Shown: in pieces, positions 9,501 through 18,603 of the stretch
Layout of the letters: every line of letters starts with the position of its first letter
Numbering within the stretch: position 1 is the stretch's first letter
NCBI GenBank assembly: GCA_965225915.1
Contig: OZ245326.1
Span: forward strand, 3,162,001-3,226,000
Reading direction: 5' to 3'
Origin: JAAXHH01 sp965225915
Lineage (GTDB): Bacteria; JAAXHH01
DNA: 64,000 nucleotides
Position numbers and translations under genes: made by a program
The notes under the pieces: model-generated
Database searches by the model: none
Told to the model about the DNA's origin: nothing
The model's input: only the letters and a program-made list of their open reading frames with translations

Positions 9501-9575
9501 CGAGTTGAACGTTTCTTATTTACCCCATTAGCGCCGGGCGATGCCGCTATCACGTACCGCGCTTGAACCAGTGAT

Positions 9576-11327
9576 TCAACTCCAAGGTAAATCCAGAGTC
9601 GGCCGGTTCGCGTATCGTTCGTGGGCGATCTCGAGGCGGGCCCCGGAACCGGGCGCGAGCCGAAGTTTGAGATAGTCGCCGGCCACTTCCACGGTCCCCC
9701 CATCCGCTTCTGCTACCTCACGTCCAACTAAAACCGAGTTCAATGCGTGCTCACGGTAGGCGCCCCCCTGGATTACGACCTCCGAGGGCTCCACGGGATT
9801 TATGTTGACCAGCGTTACCGCCGATCCTGTATCGCCGACCGTGTCGACTAGGGCCGCCACGTCCTGTGGAAGGCCTGGCCGGCGCTCCACGGGATCGAAA
9901 TACCTGAACATGCAGTGGACCGCCTGGGCGCGCTTCGGGGCGGGACCGCCCATGGTCTGCTGAAAGAGTGTGCCCGGAGTCGCCGGGTTGACGGCATTCG
10001 TGTTGTCCGACAGGCGCGTGTCCGGCGTCATCGGATCGTTGCGTATCCATTCCACTTTTTCCCGGACGGACGCCAAGTCGGCGCGCAACGACTCTTCGGG
10101 GTAGCGTGGATTGTCTCCGGACACGTTACGTATCCACGCATCATCCGGGCAGCGCGCCCGCGCTTCCTCAGACATCGACCAGTACCAGGTTTCCATCGCG
10201 CCGACACTGTACGGTTCCGGGGTATAGTTGTACCATCCGTCGTCCCCGTACTTGGTCGGGTACTGCATCCGGCCGTCCACTTCCCGCCCGTTTTCGTTGA
10301 TGAGGTCGATCATCTCGCTCCACGGCACCGCATAGGATCGGTCCCCGGTCAGCAGCAGCGCGTGACTGAAGCCCGACAGGCCAAGATGGATCGTGTCGCG
10401 GTGTACGATCCGACCGTCCTGGGGGGCGACGGTCGTGAACCCCCACCCGTAGCATCCCCCGTACCACTTGCTGTCGCAGGCGCCGCCGATGGTTCCGTCG
10501 AGTCCGATATTCGTGGGGATGATGCCGTTGTTGGCCCGCGTCCGTTCAACCCATGCGTCCACATATTCCAGTATCCAGTCCCGGTACTTGTCCTCACCTG
10601 TCAGCGCATAGGCGTTAAAGGCGAGTCCGGTCGCCACCATGTTGGAGGGATGATCGCCGATCACGTCCGTGTAGTCCTTGAAATGGGCCAGCATCTCGGC
10701 ATAGTTCCGCTCGCCGTGAATCAGGTCGAAACGGCCTTCCTCGATGGGATCGCCCGCCCAGTCCAGGGCCGTTGCCTTCCGCAGCATGGGACCGCGGCTG
10801 CCGTTGAACAGGCTTCGGATGATCCGGTGCTCCGGATCGTAGTTCCTGGCTTCCGGGTCCTCGTTCATGTATAAACCCGCCCAACAGCGTAACCGCCGCT
10901 CGTATTCGGCCGCTCCCGGGTCGCAGAGACCGAGGTCTCCGAAGACCGACATGCTTTCGCCATTGTGCAGCCAGTCGAACATGACGGGAAACTCCTTGAA
11001 ATACATCCCGTCCCGCGCGAAGGGCACGTCCACCGTCTTCGCATCGGTGTACTGGCGGATATGGCCGTCCTGCGCAAGGTTGCACAGGTTGAGCAGGTTC
11101 TCCGGTCCGCCCATAATGTAGAGTATGGGCCATCCGGTCAGATTCTCGATGGCATCGTCGGGTCCGTCGTCACCGCCCCAGCGGGGCACGCAGAGCATAT
11201 AACCCTTTTCGTCGAAATAACGGTTGTAGAAGTATTCGCAGGCTTGCGACTGGGCTTTCAGGGATTCCTTCTGCAGGAGGGCCCACGAAGGCGGCGGCAT
11301 GGGGTTGTTGATGGATAACGAAGTCAT
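9576..11327 (-). CDS. Unassigned 583-aa protein, possibly a six-hairpin-glycosidase-like fold
   Basis: I do not recognise a named family. The protein has no signal peptide. Its long central part is rich in Trp, Tyr, Gly and Asp with regularly spaced helical stretches (YFDEKGYMLCVPRWGGDDG, NLTGWPILYIMGG, HLGLSGFSHALLLTGDRSY, WYWSMSEEARARCPDDAWI), which suggests an alpha/alpha toroid such as in six-hairpin glycosidases and related lyases. The last ~100 residues (VTLVNINPVEPSEVVIQGGAY onward) look like a beta-sandwich. Codon usage and GC are like the flanking core genome rather than the defence genes. It stands alone between the dead Sel1 gene and the Phd antitoxin. A role in carbohydrate turnover is plausible but unproved. 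Confidence 0.75.
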   Translation of the reverse strand: MTSLSINNPMPPPSWALLQKESLKAQSQACEYFYNRYFDEKGYMLCVPRWGGDDGPDDAIENLTGWPILYIMGGPENLLNLCNLAQDGHIRQYTDAKTVDVPFARDGMYFKEFPVMFDWLHNGESMSVFGDLGLCDPGAAEYERRLRCWAGLYMNEDPEARNYDPEHRIIRSLFNGSRGPMLRKATALDWAGDPIEEGRFDLIHGERNYAEMLAHFKDYTDVIGDHPSNMVATGLAFNAYALTGEDKYRDWILEYVDAWVERTRANNGIIPTNIGLDGTIGGACDSKWYGGCYGWGFTTVAPQDGRIVHRDTIHLGLSGFSHALLLTGDRSYAVPWSEMIDLINENGREVDGRMQYPTKYGDDGWYNYTPEPYSVGAMETWYWSMSEEARARCPDDAWIRNVSGDNPRYPEESLRADLASVREKVEWIRNDPMTPDTRLSDNTNAVNPATPGTLFQQTMGGPAPKRAQAVHCMFRYFDPVERRPGLPQDVAALVDTVGDTGSAVTLVNINPVEPSEVVIQGGAYREHALNSVLVGREVAEADGGTVEVAGDYLKLRLAPGSGARLEIAHERYANRPTLDLPWS

Positions 11328-11392
11328 CGGTTTAACCGTCCTTCGATTTACACCTGTGGACTATTGGACCGGAGGCGGTCAGGAAAAACCGT

Positions 11393-11440
11393 ATCACGCT
11401 TCGCGCAGGCTGCGGCATCACGCTTCGCGCAGGCTGCGGC
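11393..11440. repeat. Two-copy perfect 24-bp tandem duplication
   Basis: The unit atcacgcttcgcgcaggctg plus cggc occurs at 11393-11416 and again at 11417-11440 without mismatch. It lies between the Phd antitoxin stop and the start of the 583-aa gene, where a partner toxin of Phd would normally be. No gene is recognisable here. Confidence 0.75.
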
Positions 11441-11533
11441 CTGGCGTCGTGCATAAGATCCGGCAATCAACCAAGCACACGGACGGGTCCCGGGTTCAGG
11501 CAATCACTGGTGAGGGAGACGGTCGTTTTCATA

Positions 11534-11776
11534 TTATCCATCTTCAAACTGTTTGTTGACCTCGGTAGAACGCATACGGTCGAAGTCTTCCGGTACCGAG
11601 ATTCTGCCATCCAGAAATCCAATACGTCGCCCGGTTCTGGATTTCGAAGCCCCCGCAGCCATGACTTTGACCGCTGGTTTTCCCGAACGAGTGATTATGA
11701 ACGGCTCTCCGTCCACCGCCGCATCGATGAGTTGGCCAAGGTTGGTCCTGGCTTCGTCTATGTCGACAGTACGCAT
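11534..11776 (-). CDS. phd: Phd/YefM-family antitoxin, orphan
   Basis: The 80-aa protein begins MRTVDIDEARTNLGQLIDAA and continues GEPFIITRSGKPAVKVM, the classic Phd/YefM DNA-binding domain in which antitoxins bind their own promoter. The C-terminal third (FLDGRISVPEDFDRM) has the usual toxin-binding style. Such genes are normally followed by a PIN, Doc or RelE toxin. Here the 200 bp downstream hold no toxin-like frame, so it is an orphan or its partner has been lost. It lies 57 bp downstream of hsdR on the same strand and could be transcribed with the restriction operon. Confidence 0.85.
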   Translation of the reverse strand: MRTVDIDEARTNLGQLIDAAVDGEPFIITRSGKPAVKVMAAGASKSRTGRRIGFLDGRISVPEDFDRMRSTEVNKQFEDG

Positions 11777-11833
11777 GGGCTTTGCTCCTCCAAGGGCACT
11801 ACCCCAGGTCTGACTGAATCAGGTACGATCGGA

Positions 11834-14800
11834 TCACTCGCCGGTAGTACCAGCCGCGGCACCTTCGTCAGATGGGGTAATTACCTCTACCAGTTCGGCT
11901 AAGACAGCAACATCGCCCTCGTCGGCCTCGGTGAGAACGATAGGATCAAACTCGGGATTGATCGGTTTGAGTGTGATCTTTGTGTGTCGCCATGAATCGC
12001 CCTCCATCACCTTTTCGCTTTCATACCGTTTGACGGTGTACCGCGCCCCTGTCTCAGGGTCTATAGTGTCCCGTAGTTGTACCAGCACCGTCTTGCCCTG
12101 GCGAGTACCTTCCACCGGGGTTCGGAACAGGCAGTACGCGCCGTCTGGAATGGCCGGTAACATTGACCTGCCCTCGACCTGGGAAACGAACATACCGTGC
12201 CTCAGGCGATGGCTTGTGTTGATAGCTACCCATTCAAAATCATCATCTTCTTCTACGTACTGCAGATCGCTAAAGGCACCAGCAGCGATCCGTAGCGGCA
12301 CCAATGGTACGCAACTGATGTATCGCTCTTCAGGGTCGCCTGAGACAACGCTCAAGTTGGGTGGGTACTTATCAGGTTGAGCGGCAGCCTGCTTTTCGTC
12401 CACTTTTCGAAGCTTCTGATATGTCTGCGATGAAAGCCATTCGTTGACCAACTTTTGAAACGACTGGTCATTCATGAAGCGTACAAATATCCCCTCGTTC
12501 TGGTCCATACGCTCGACAAAGAGTTGCTCCAACGTATTCTTGAATACCAGTTCGAATTTGTCCTCCGGGTTCACAGCGGCTGCCTGGCGCAGTCTTTCGT
12601 CGCTCATGGCCGCTTCGACGATCTGATCGAAGAAAAGTTGGTCAGCCTGATTAAAATCTGTACCAAATCGTTCGTTCACAACGTCAATGAGTTGAGAGAG
12701 CTGTACCGACTCCTCATGAACGGCACCGCTGCCAACCTCGGTCGGTCCATCCAACGCCTGCGAATCACCCTCTTTGAGGGAAATTGAGCCCTCACTAATT
12801 TTCTGCAGGCGGTAGTACTCGAGTCGCACCTCGTCGTCAAACCGATATGCTGGACCGGTCTTGCGCTTGGGCAGCTTTGCCGCCAGATGGCGAAGGAACA
12901 CGTACAAGCGTTCAAGATCCGAATCCTGGTATGGAATGACCTGGCTTAGGAAACCGTACAGGTTGCGAAAAGCCTGTAACTTTCCTCGCCAGAGTTCCGC
13001 CTCGTCCTCGTCGTCATTCTGAAGGGTTACAAATCGCGACACGGCAGGATCGAGCGCAGCGTTCATAGCCTGGTGGTCCTGAGTGTTCTGACGCTGTTTG
13101 GGTTTGAAGTAAACGGCACAGAACTGCTCAACCTCTTCACCGAGATAGATGCCGGTCGCGTCGAGTTCTCCCTTGACCGCATACATGCGAGAGGGGTCCA
13201 CTTCCTCTCCCATCTCCGCTCCTTCGTAGTAGACCTTGAACGCCTCACGGATTTCTTCTCGGTCATTTACGAAATCGAGTACGAAAGTGTCCTCCTTGAG
13301 GGGATGGATACGGTTCAGCCTGGAGAGCGTCTGGACCGCCTGAATGCCGGCAAGCCGCTTGTCCACGTACATCGTGTGCAGGAGCGGTTGGTCGAAGCCG
13401 GTCTGGTATTTCTCCGCGACGAGTAGCACCTGATACTCCTGGGTCGCGAACTTCTCGGGAAGTTCCTTCTGCCGGATGCCGGAGTTCATTTTTTCTTCGG
13501 TGTACGTAACTTCCGGGAGCTTATCGTCCTGGACTTCTCCCGAGAAGGCTACAAGGGTCTTGATCGCGTATCCCTTCTCCTTGATATAGCGATCAAAGCC
13601 TTGCTTGTAGCGTACCGCCTCAAGCCGGGATCCGGTGACGACCATCGCTTTAGCCTGGCCGCCGATTTTATGCCGGGTAACCGCTTGGAAGTGCTCGACC
13701 ATCACCTCGGTCTTCTGAGCGATATTGTGCGGGTGCAGGCGCAAGAAACGAGCTAGCGCACGTGCCGCCTTCTTTCGCTCGACGTTCGGATCGTCTTCGC
13801 ACGCCTTAAGTAGTTTGAAGTAGGTCGCGTACGTGGTGTAGCTCTCAAGCACGTCGAGGATGAATTCTTCCTCGATGGCCTGCCGCATCGTGTATCGGTG
13901 AACCGGTTCTCCATCCTGTCCAAACACGGCAAGTGTCCTGTGCTTGGGCGTGGCCGTAAACGCGAAGAAACTCAGATTTGCCTGCCGACCGCGTTTGGCC
14001 ATGCTGCGGAACAACTCCTCCTGATCCTTGTGGCCTTCCTCCTCGGCGCGATTCCGAGCTTCCTCCCGCAGAACTTCACCCCCGAGGACCTCCTTGAGAT
14101 CCGTCGCCGTCTCTCCTCCCTGCGAACTGTGCGCTTCATCGATGATGACGGCGCAGCGTCTGGTAGGCAGTACGCCTGTTCCTTCAACGCCATGCTCCTC
14201 GGCCATTTTGAGCAACTGCTGCGACACAAAGGGGAATTTTTGGAGCGTGGTGATGATAATAGGGACGGCATTTTCCAGAGCCTCGGCAAGCTGCCGGGAA
14301 TGCTCTTCGATCTTCTGTACGACACCGAGCTTGTGCTCGAACTGGTAGATCGTGTCTTGCAGTTGCTGATCTAACACGACGCGATCGGTCACCACGATCA
14401 CGCAGTCGAAGACGCGCTCGTTCGCTTCGTTGTGCAGGGAAGCAAGGCGGTGCGCGAGCCAACCGATCGTATTGCTCTTGCCGCTACCGGCCGAATGCTC
14501 AATGAGATAGTTGTTACCGACGCCTTCGCAGCGAGCCTTCCGCACCAGCAGCCGCACGGCATAGAGCTGATGATAGCGCGGGAAGATCATCGTTTCGGTC
14601 TTTACCTTGCGACCTTGGTCGTCGCGCTTCTCTTCGGTCTGCAAGTGGATGAACCGGGCGAGTACGTCAAGCAGGCTGTCCCGGGCGAGTACTTCCTCCC
14701 AGAGGTAGGCAGTCCGATAGCTACGACCCGCCGGATCGTGCGAGTTCCCGGCGCCGCCATCGCATCCAGTGTCGAAGGGCAGGAAGTAGGTTGCGTCGCC

Positions 14801-15415
14801 GGCCAGGCGCGTGGTCATGCGTACGCGTTCGGTATCCACGGCGAAATGGACGAGCGCACGGCGTTTGAACTCGAAGATCGGCTCTCGGGGGTCGCGGTCT
14901 CGTCGGTACTGGAGGATCGCGTTCTCTACCGTCTGCCCGGTGAATGGGTTTTTGAGTTCAACCGTGGCAATGGGGATGCCGTTCAGGCTCAGCGTTACGT
15001 CGAGTGATTTCTCGGAGTTGGGGGAGTAGTGGAGTTGGCGAGTGAGTCCGAGTCGATTAGCCGCGTAGCGGGATTCAAGTTCCGGGTTCAGTTCATGGGC
15101 TGCCTTAAAAAACGCCGCATAGAGCGTCCGACCGTAGCACTTGAAGCCATGGCGTAGCGTCGCAAGCGAGCCATTGGTGTCCATCCATTTGCACAGATCC
15201 GTGAGAATCTGATCACTGGTCCTGTCGCCGTGGAGCGCTTCCAACTTGGTCCATGCCACGGACTGAGTCTCACGGATGAAAGCGAGGACGGTATCGGGGA
15301 ATATTGCCCGTTCGCTGTCGAAACCGTCTTTAGCAATGGCGACGTATCCGTTCTGGAGTAGGTGTGCTTCGATTACGGTTTCGAAGGCGGACTCAGAATG
15401 CCTAGAGTCGCTCAT
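11834..15415 (-). CDS. hsdR: Type I restriction subunit HsdR with C-terminal S24 (LexA/UmuD-like) peptidase domain
   Basis: Motor-nuclease subunit of a type I restriction system. The start at 15415 is chosen because its ATG overlaps the ptuB stop (ATGA), giving 1193 aa; a longer frame reaches 15499. The N-terminal PD-ExK nuclease has D139 and ELK (153-155). The SF2 translocase shows Walker A SAGSGKS near 308-314, DEAH at 426-429, FTATP, and QTLSRLNR. After the helical tail a separate domain begins near 1037: RIAAGAF with a possible Ala1045-Gly1046 cleavage site, GRSMLPAIPDGAY with Ser1084, and YTVKRYES with Lys1129. These match LexA/UmuD S24 peptidases in order and spacing. Ordinary HsdR proteins end before this. 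The domain may self-cleave on DNA damage or sense another partner; activity is untested. Confidence 0.93.
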   Translation of the reverse strand: MSDSRHSESAFETVIEAHLLQNGYVAIAKDGFDSERAIFPDTVLAFIRETQSVAWTKLEALHGDRTSDQILTDLCKWMDTNGSLATLRHGFKCYGRTLYAAFFKAAHELNPELESRYAANRLGLTRQLHYSPNSEKSLDVTLSLNGIPIATVELKNPFTGQTVENAILQYRRDRDPREPIFEFKRRALVHFAVDTERVRMTTRLAGDATYFLPFDTGCDGGAGNSHDPAGRSYRTAYLWEEVLARDSLLDVLARFIHLQTEEKRDDQGRKVKTETMIFPRYHQLYAVRLLVRKARCEGVGNNYLIEHSAGSGKSNTIGWLAHRLASLHNEANERVFDCVIVVTDRVVLDQQLQDTIYQFEHKLGVVQKIEEHSRQLAEALENAVPIIITTLQKFPFVSQQLLKMAEEHGVEGTGVLPTRRCAVIIDEAHSSQGGETATDLKEVLGGEVLREEARNRAEEEGHKDQEELFRSMAKRGRQANLSFFAFTATPKHRTLAVFGQDGEPVHRYTMRQAIEEEFILDVLESYTTYATYFKLLKACEDDPNVERKKAARALARFLRLHPHNIAQKTEVMVEHFQAVTRHKIGGQAKAMVVTGSRLEAVRYKQGFDRYIKEKGYAIKTLVAFSGEVQDDKLPEVTYTEEKMNSGIRQKELPEKFATQEYQVLLVAEKYQTGFDQPLLHTMYVDKRLAGIQAVQTLSRLNRIHPLKEDTFVLDFVNDREEIREAFKVYYEGAEMGEEVDPSRMYAVKGELDATGIYLGEEVEQFCAVYFKPKQRQNTQDHQAMNAALDPAVSRFVTLQNDDEDEAELWRGKLQAFRNLYGFLSQVIPYQDSDLERLYVFLRHLAAKLPKRKTGPAYRFDDEVRLEYYRLQKISEGSISLKEGDSQALDGPTEVGSGAVHEESVQLSQLIDVVNERFGTDFNQADQLFFDQIVEAAMSDERLRQAAAVNPEDKFELVFKNTLEQLFVERMDQNEGIFVRFMNDQSFQKLVNEWLSSQTYQKLRKVDEKQAAAQPDKYPPNLSVVSGDPEERYISCVPLVPLRIAAGAFSDLQYVEEDDDFEWVAINTSHRLRHGMFVSQVEGRSMLPAIPDGAYCLFRTPVEGTRQGKTVLVQLRDTIDPETGARYTVKRYESEKVMEGDSWRHTKITLKPINPEFDPIVLTEADEGDVAVLAELVEVITPSDEGAAAGTTGE

Positions 15416-16062
15416 GTGGACATCCTCTTCAAACGCTGATCCAGCCACGATATGACGACCTGACAGTATGGCTTGAGTTCTCCTGTCTGAGGGAGCCACC
15501 GATCACGTTCCCGCTCAAACCTTGCTCGTGGCACCGGACCTTTGAGTTTTGCTTTCATGAGACGCCACCATCCGAGAACTCCGTCAAGAACGCCTGCTCG
15601 GTTGTTCTTCAGCACAGAGAGGTTTAGGTTCAGTACGTCTTTGAGTTGGGAGTCGAACATGGGATCATCGGACCGGATAGTGCCATCTGGCTCATATCGA
15701 AGCCGCGTTTCGATATGATGTAAATGATTAGCTGGATTCCATAGGATATCGTCATTTCCCTTTTTCGTGTCACAGTGCTGAAGGTATGGTGGCCGGCCCT
15801 CACCACCCAAACAAGCGGCGAGAAGATTGCGATAGTTGAGTTGTTCGGTCGGATATCGACTCTGGCATCGCCAGTGTTCGATCTTCATTGTGGTCGTGTC
15901 GCTGTGAATCCGTCTCATACAATAGCAACACAGCCCGCGTTGCTCCCTTACTATTACCTCCCGAAGCGCGGCCTTGTCTGCGTAGTTGTCGTAGTCGCTG
16001 TGCCGCGTCAAACGATGTTGCACGAGACTTGGAGGCTCGACACCCTTGGTGATCGTCCTCAT
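15412..16062 (-). CDS. ptuB: Septu HNH endonuclease PtuB
   Basis: The 216-aa protein is of the HNH type seen in PtuB of Septu and of retron Ec78 (TIGR02646-like). Visible residues are C45xxC48 (GLCCYC), IEHW with His63, NLLAAC near 79-84 and HCDTKKGN at 96-103, which build a zinc-supported beta-beta-alpha metal nuclease. PtuB is the DNA- or RNA-cutting effector that associates with the ATPase PtuA. It overlaps ptuA by 4 bp and hsdR by 4 bp (both ATGA), so translation of the three is coupled. The gene order places it inside the restriction operon. No reverse transcriptase is nearby, so this is a Septu-type rather than a retron setting. Confidence 0.87.
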   Translation of the reverse strand: MRTITKGVEPPSLVQHRLTRHSDYDNYADKAALREVIVREQRGLCCYCMRRIHSDTTTMKIEHWRCQSRYPTEQLNYRNLLAACLGGEGRPPYLQHCDTKKGNDDILWNPANHLHHIETRLRYEPDGTIRSDDPMFDSQLKDVLNLNLSVLKNNRAGVLDGVLGWWRLMKAKLKGPVPRARFERERDRWLPQTGELKPYCQVVISWLDQRLKRMST

Positions 16063-17378
16063 TCCCCCTCCATGAATTCAAGTAGGGTTCGTAGACGCGT
16101 TACTTCAGGGTCGTCGTCTCCTAGGCGGACAGCGAGTTGGTCTATCAAGCCACGAGCTTGGTTAAACTGTTCTTTTCCAATCACTTGAGACACCATCGAC
16201 AGCAGCTCCCTCACCTCAGATGTTCTCGGGTCCACGTCCATAATCTCTTCCAAGACCCGGCTTGAATCGACACCAAAGGAGTGAGTTGGCGAATAGACCT
16301 CACCGTCCTCCGAGATGATTTGGATGCGTTCGTGAGGCACTTCGCCGATGACCTGCGGTGAATGGGTCGTCACGATGAACTGACAAAGTGGAAAGACTTC
16401 AGTAAGTTTGCGAACGATCTGTCGCTGCCACTTCGGGTGCAGGTGCAGGTCAATCTCGTCGATCAGGATGATTGCATGACCTTCCCGTAGTGGGTCGTCG
16501 AGTGATGGATTTGCCTGGGACAGCCGTCGAGCAAGGTCAAGGATTAAAGTCAATACACCGCGCTCGCCCTCCGACAACTGGCTCACATCAAGTTCGGTCT
16601 CTCCCTGTTTTATTAGTAGACGCGTTGATTTCTCTTCGTCAGGACGAAGGCTCTCATAGTTTGGTAGGAATATAGCTACCGCTGATTGCAGCACCTGTAA
16701 ATGTCGCTTTGCTTCATTCTGTTCCTCTGCGAGAGTCTCCTGAACTCGCATCCAGTTGGCAAATTGAGCAATGTGCATTGGTCGAGAGACAAGAGCCTCG
16801 GCATAAGCTGCTGACTTACCTCCAGCTGTCCTCGACTTGGTTACTTTTGAATAAGAAGCCACGGAACGATTGGTGGAGAAAAAGACACAGTTTGGGGCTA
16901 CCTCAGCAGCGTAGGCGGTGTTCTTGAGTTCTGACTTTGACGGCGCAAAGGTATCTGAGTCAGAAACCCCATGGGGCTTCTCGAGTTCACGAAGAAGATT
17001 GCGTGCTCGGTCGCGTAGTCGTTCTGACTCCAGAATTTCCCGTCTAAGCTCCTTGAGATTTTCGGCATCATCTGCAGCAAACGCATTCCGCCACTGGCGT
17101 CGCGTAAAACGAAATCCCTCGTTACCAAAGGTCATTGACAGCTCCGCGTCCAAGAACGGATAGTCGTTACGTATGTCGCTGATGTCGAATGACATCGCCT
17201 TGGCACGAGAATCTGTCACCGACGGGAGAATCCGCGAAAAGCAGATGCGCAACGCATCCAAAACGGTACTTTTTCCTACGCCGTTCGCCCCGACGATTAG
17301 GTTGAATCCAGACTGAAAACGAAACTCAGCAGTCTCAATTGCACGGATGTTGGCAAGCTTCAGCGAGTTGATTTCCAT
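16059..17378 (-). CDS. ptuA: Septu AAA/ABC-type ATPase PtuA
   Basis: This 439-aa SMC/RecF-like ATPase has Walker A GANGVGKST (30-38), an ABC-type signature LSEGERG (268-274), Walker B AIILIDEID (302-310) with a following LHLHP, and an H-loop His in VTTHSPQVI (about 339). A charged helical region at 105-135 is probably a short coiled coil. In Septu, PtuA holds PtuB and releases its nuclease when infection lowers or alters nucleotide status. The start lies within the end of hsdS (19-bp overlap), and its stop overlaps ptuB by 4 bp. Similar overcoming-lineage-defect ATPases exist, but the PtuB partner settles the call. Confidence 0.87.
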   Translation of the reverse strand: MEINSLKLANIRAIETAEFRFQSGFNLIVGANGVGKSTVLDALRICFSRILPSVTDSRAKAMSFDISDIRNDYPFLDAELSMTFGNEGFRFTRRQWRNAFAADDAENLKELRREILESERLRDRARNLLRELEKPHGVSDSDTFAPSKSELKNTAYAAEVAPNCVFFSTNRSVASYSKVTKSRTAGGKSAAYAEALVSRPMHIAQFANWMRVQETLAEEQNEAKRHLQVLQSAVAIFLPNYESLRPDEEKSTRLLIKQGETELDVSQLSEGERGVLTLILDLARRLSQANPSLDDPLREGHAIILIDEIDLHLHPKWQRQIVRKLTEVFPLCQFIVTTHSPQVIGEVPHERIQIISEDGEVYSPTHSFGVDSSRVLEEIMDVDPRTSEVRELLSMVSQVIGKEQFNQARGLIDQLAVRLGDDDPEVTRLRTLLEFMEGE

Positions 17379-18598
17379 GTTATTTGTTCCACATCGATCC
17401 GGCCTGTAACCGCCGCTGAAATGAGTGCCGCTCTGCGCTCTCTGAGCAACGCCGCAGTCCTCTCCGTTGCGGCACGCAACTCATCCGACTTGCAGGTCTC
17501 TTCTGCAATGTGAGCAACGATTTCGTGCTGCTCGCTGAGCGGGGGTACAGGAAGTGAAATCGCGAAAAAGCCTTCTGGATACAGGCGAAGCCGGGATGAC
17601 CATACCCCTTTTGAATATCGTGTTACCTCCTGAGCGAACACCGACAAACGCACCAGGGCATCGACGTAATTCGGATCAAGGCGATCTTCGGGTTCATAGA
17701 CGTTATAGGCTGGACTAACGATACCGTCTACGGACGACACACCCATCGCGCCCATCCATGCCCACATTGTATTGATTACGAGATCGCCCGAACAACAGAT
17801 CTTGTATCCCGCTTTAGTAGCCGCTTCGAACATGTTTACGTGCTTCTCTGAACGAAGAGTCACGCCGGTTAGATGCGACACAGTGAGGAGATACTCTTCT
17901 CCCTTATCGGAGCGTACATCGCGTTCCCTGAACAACCATCTAGCGCGTTCAATCTCCCAATGCGCTGGTATTTTACCAAGCCAAGGGATACCAAAGTCTC
18001 GGAGAGGGACGTTAGAGTCAAGGCCACGAGTGACAGCGCGTGTGACGATTGCGTGTCGCTTTTCGGCCAATAGATCCAGTAGTCTCTCCTTTTCGGCGAT
18101 CAACGCATCCAGCCGGGCCGTCTCGTGGTCGAGGTAGGAGGCGATGGTACACTGTCGGGGCAGAGGCAAGAGCGGAAGCCGAATGCGCCCCATTTTCTCC
18201 TGGGTAAGTTTGTCACGTGTACTACCCTCAATGTAAGGACCGTAGTCCGTCACATTTAAACAATAGGTCACGAAGCGCGGGTCGAACTTACGTCCAATCC
18301 TAAGGACATGGATGTGGTTATTGACCCAGATCTTTCCAGTTACGAAGAAGGCAACTGGTTTGGCCGAATCGAAGAAAGGAGCACCATCTTCTCCTAACAG
18401 TACCAACGGCTCATCAAAAAGATAATCATCAATAGAATCAACAACTCCGTTGGCGCCCCAATACGGGTATTCTCCCCGCCGTCGCGATCGTTGTTCGATG
18501 TTGAGCGGTATTCGGTGTCCGTCGAGACAAGTTGACGCATATCTGAGTTGCGTCGTGCTCCAACCATCAGGAAATGTCGTAATTAACTGATTAGTCAC
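17360..18598 (-). CDS. hsdS: Type I restriction specificity subunit HsdS
   Basis: The 412-aa protein has the two-fold architecture of HsdS: two target-recognition domains, each followed by a conserved helix. Repeated family signatures are visible: LPLPRQCTIASYLDHETARLD with KERLLDLLAEKRHAIV at the middle, and VPPLSEQHEIVAHI with ERTAALLRERRAALISAAV at the end. A second-domain opening GIPWLGKIPAHWE is also typical. HsdS picks the bipartite DNA site for both modification and restriction. It starts 5 bp after the hsdM stop and its 3' end overlaps ptuA by 19 bp. The recognition site cannot be deduced here. Confidence 0.93.
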   Translation of the reverse strand: MTNQLITTFPDGWSTTQLRYASTCLDGHRIPLNIEQRSRRRGEYPYWGANGVVDSIDDYLFDEPLVLLGEDGAPFFDSAKPVAFFVTGKIWVNNHIHVLRIGRKFDPRFVTYCLNVTDYGPYIEGSTRDKLTQEKMGRIRLPLLPLPRQCTIASYLDHETARLDALIAEKERLLDLLAEKRHAIVTRAVTRGLDSNVPLRDFGIPWLGKIPAHWEIERARWLFRERDVRSDKGEEYLLTVSHLTGVTLRSEKHVNMFEAATKAGYKICCSGDLVINTMWAWMGAMGVSSVDGIVSPAYNVYEPEDRLDPNYVDALVRLSVFAQEVTRYSKGVWSSRLRLYPEGFFAISLPVPPLSEQHEIVAHIAEETCKSDELRAATERTAALLRERRAALISAAVTGRIDVEQITWKSTR

Positions 18599-18603
18599 GG
18601 GAC

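Noticed and set aside
11834..17378. Retron of the Ec78 type, because PtuAB also occurs there
   Set aside because: No reverse transcriptase or msr-msd-like RNA region was seen; the partners are hsd genes.
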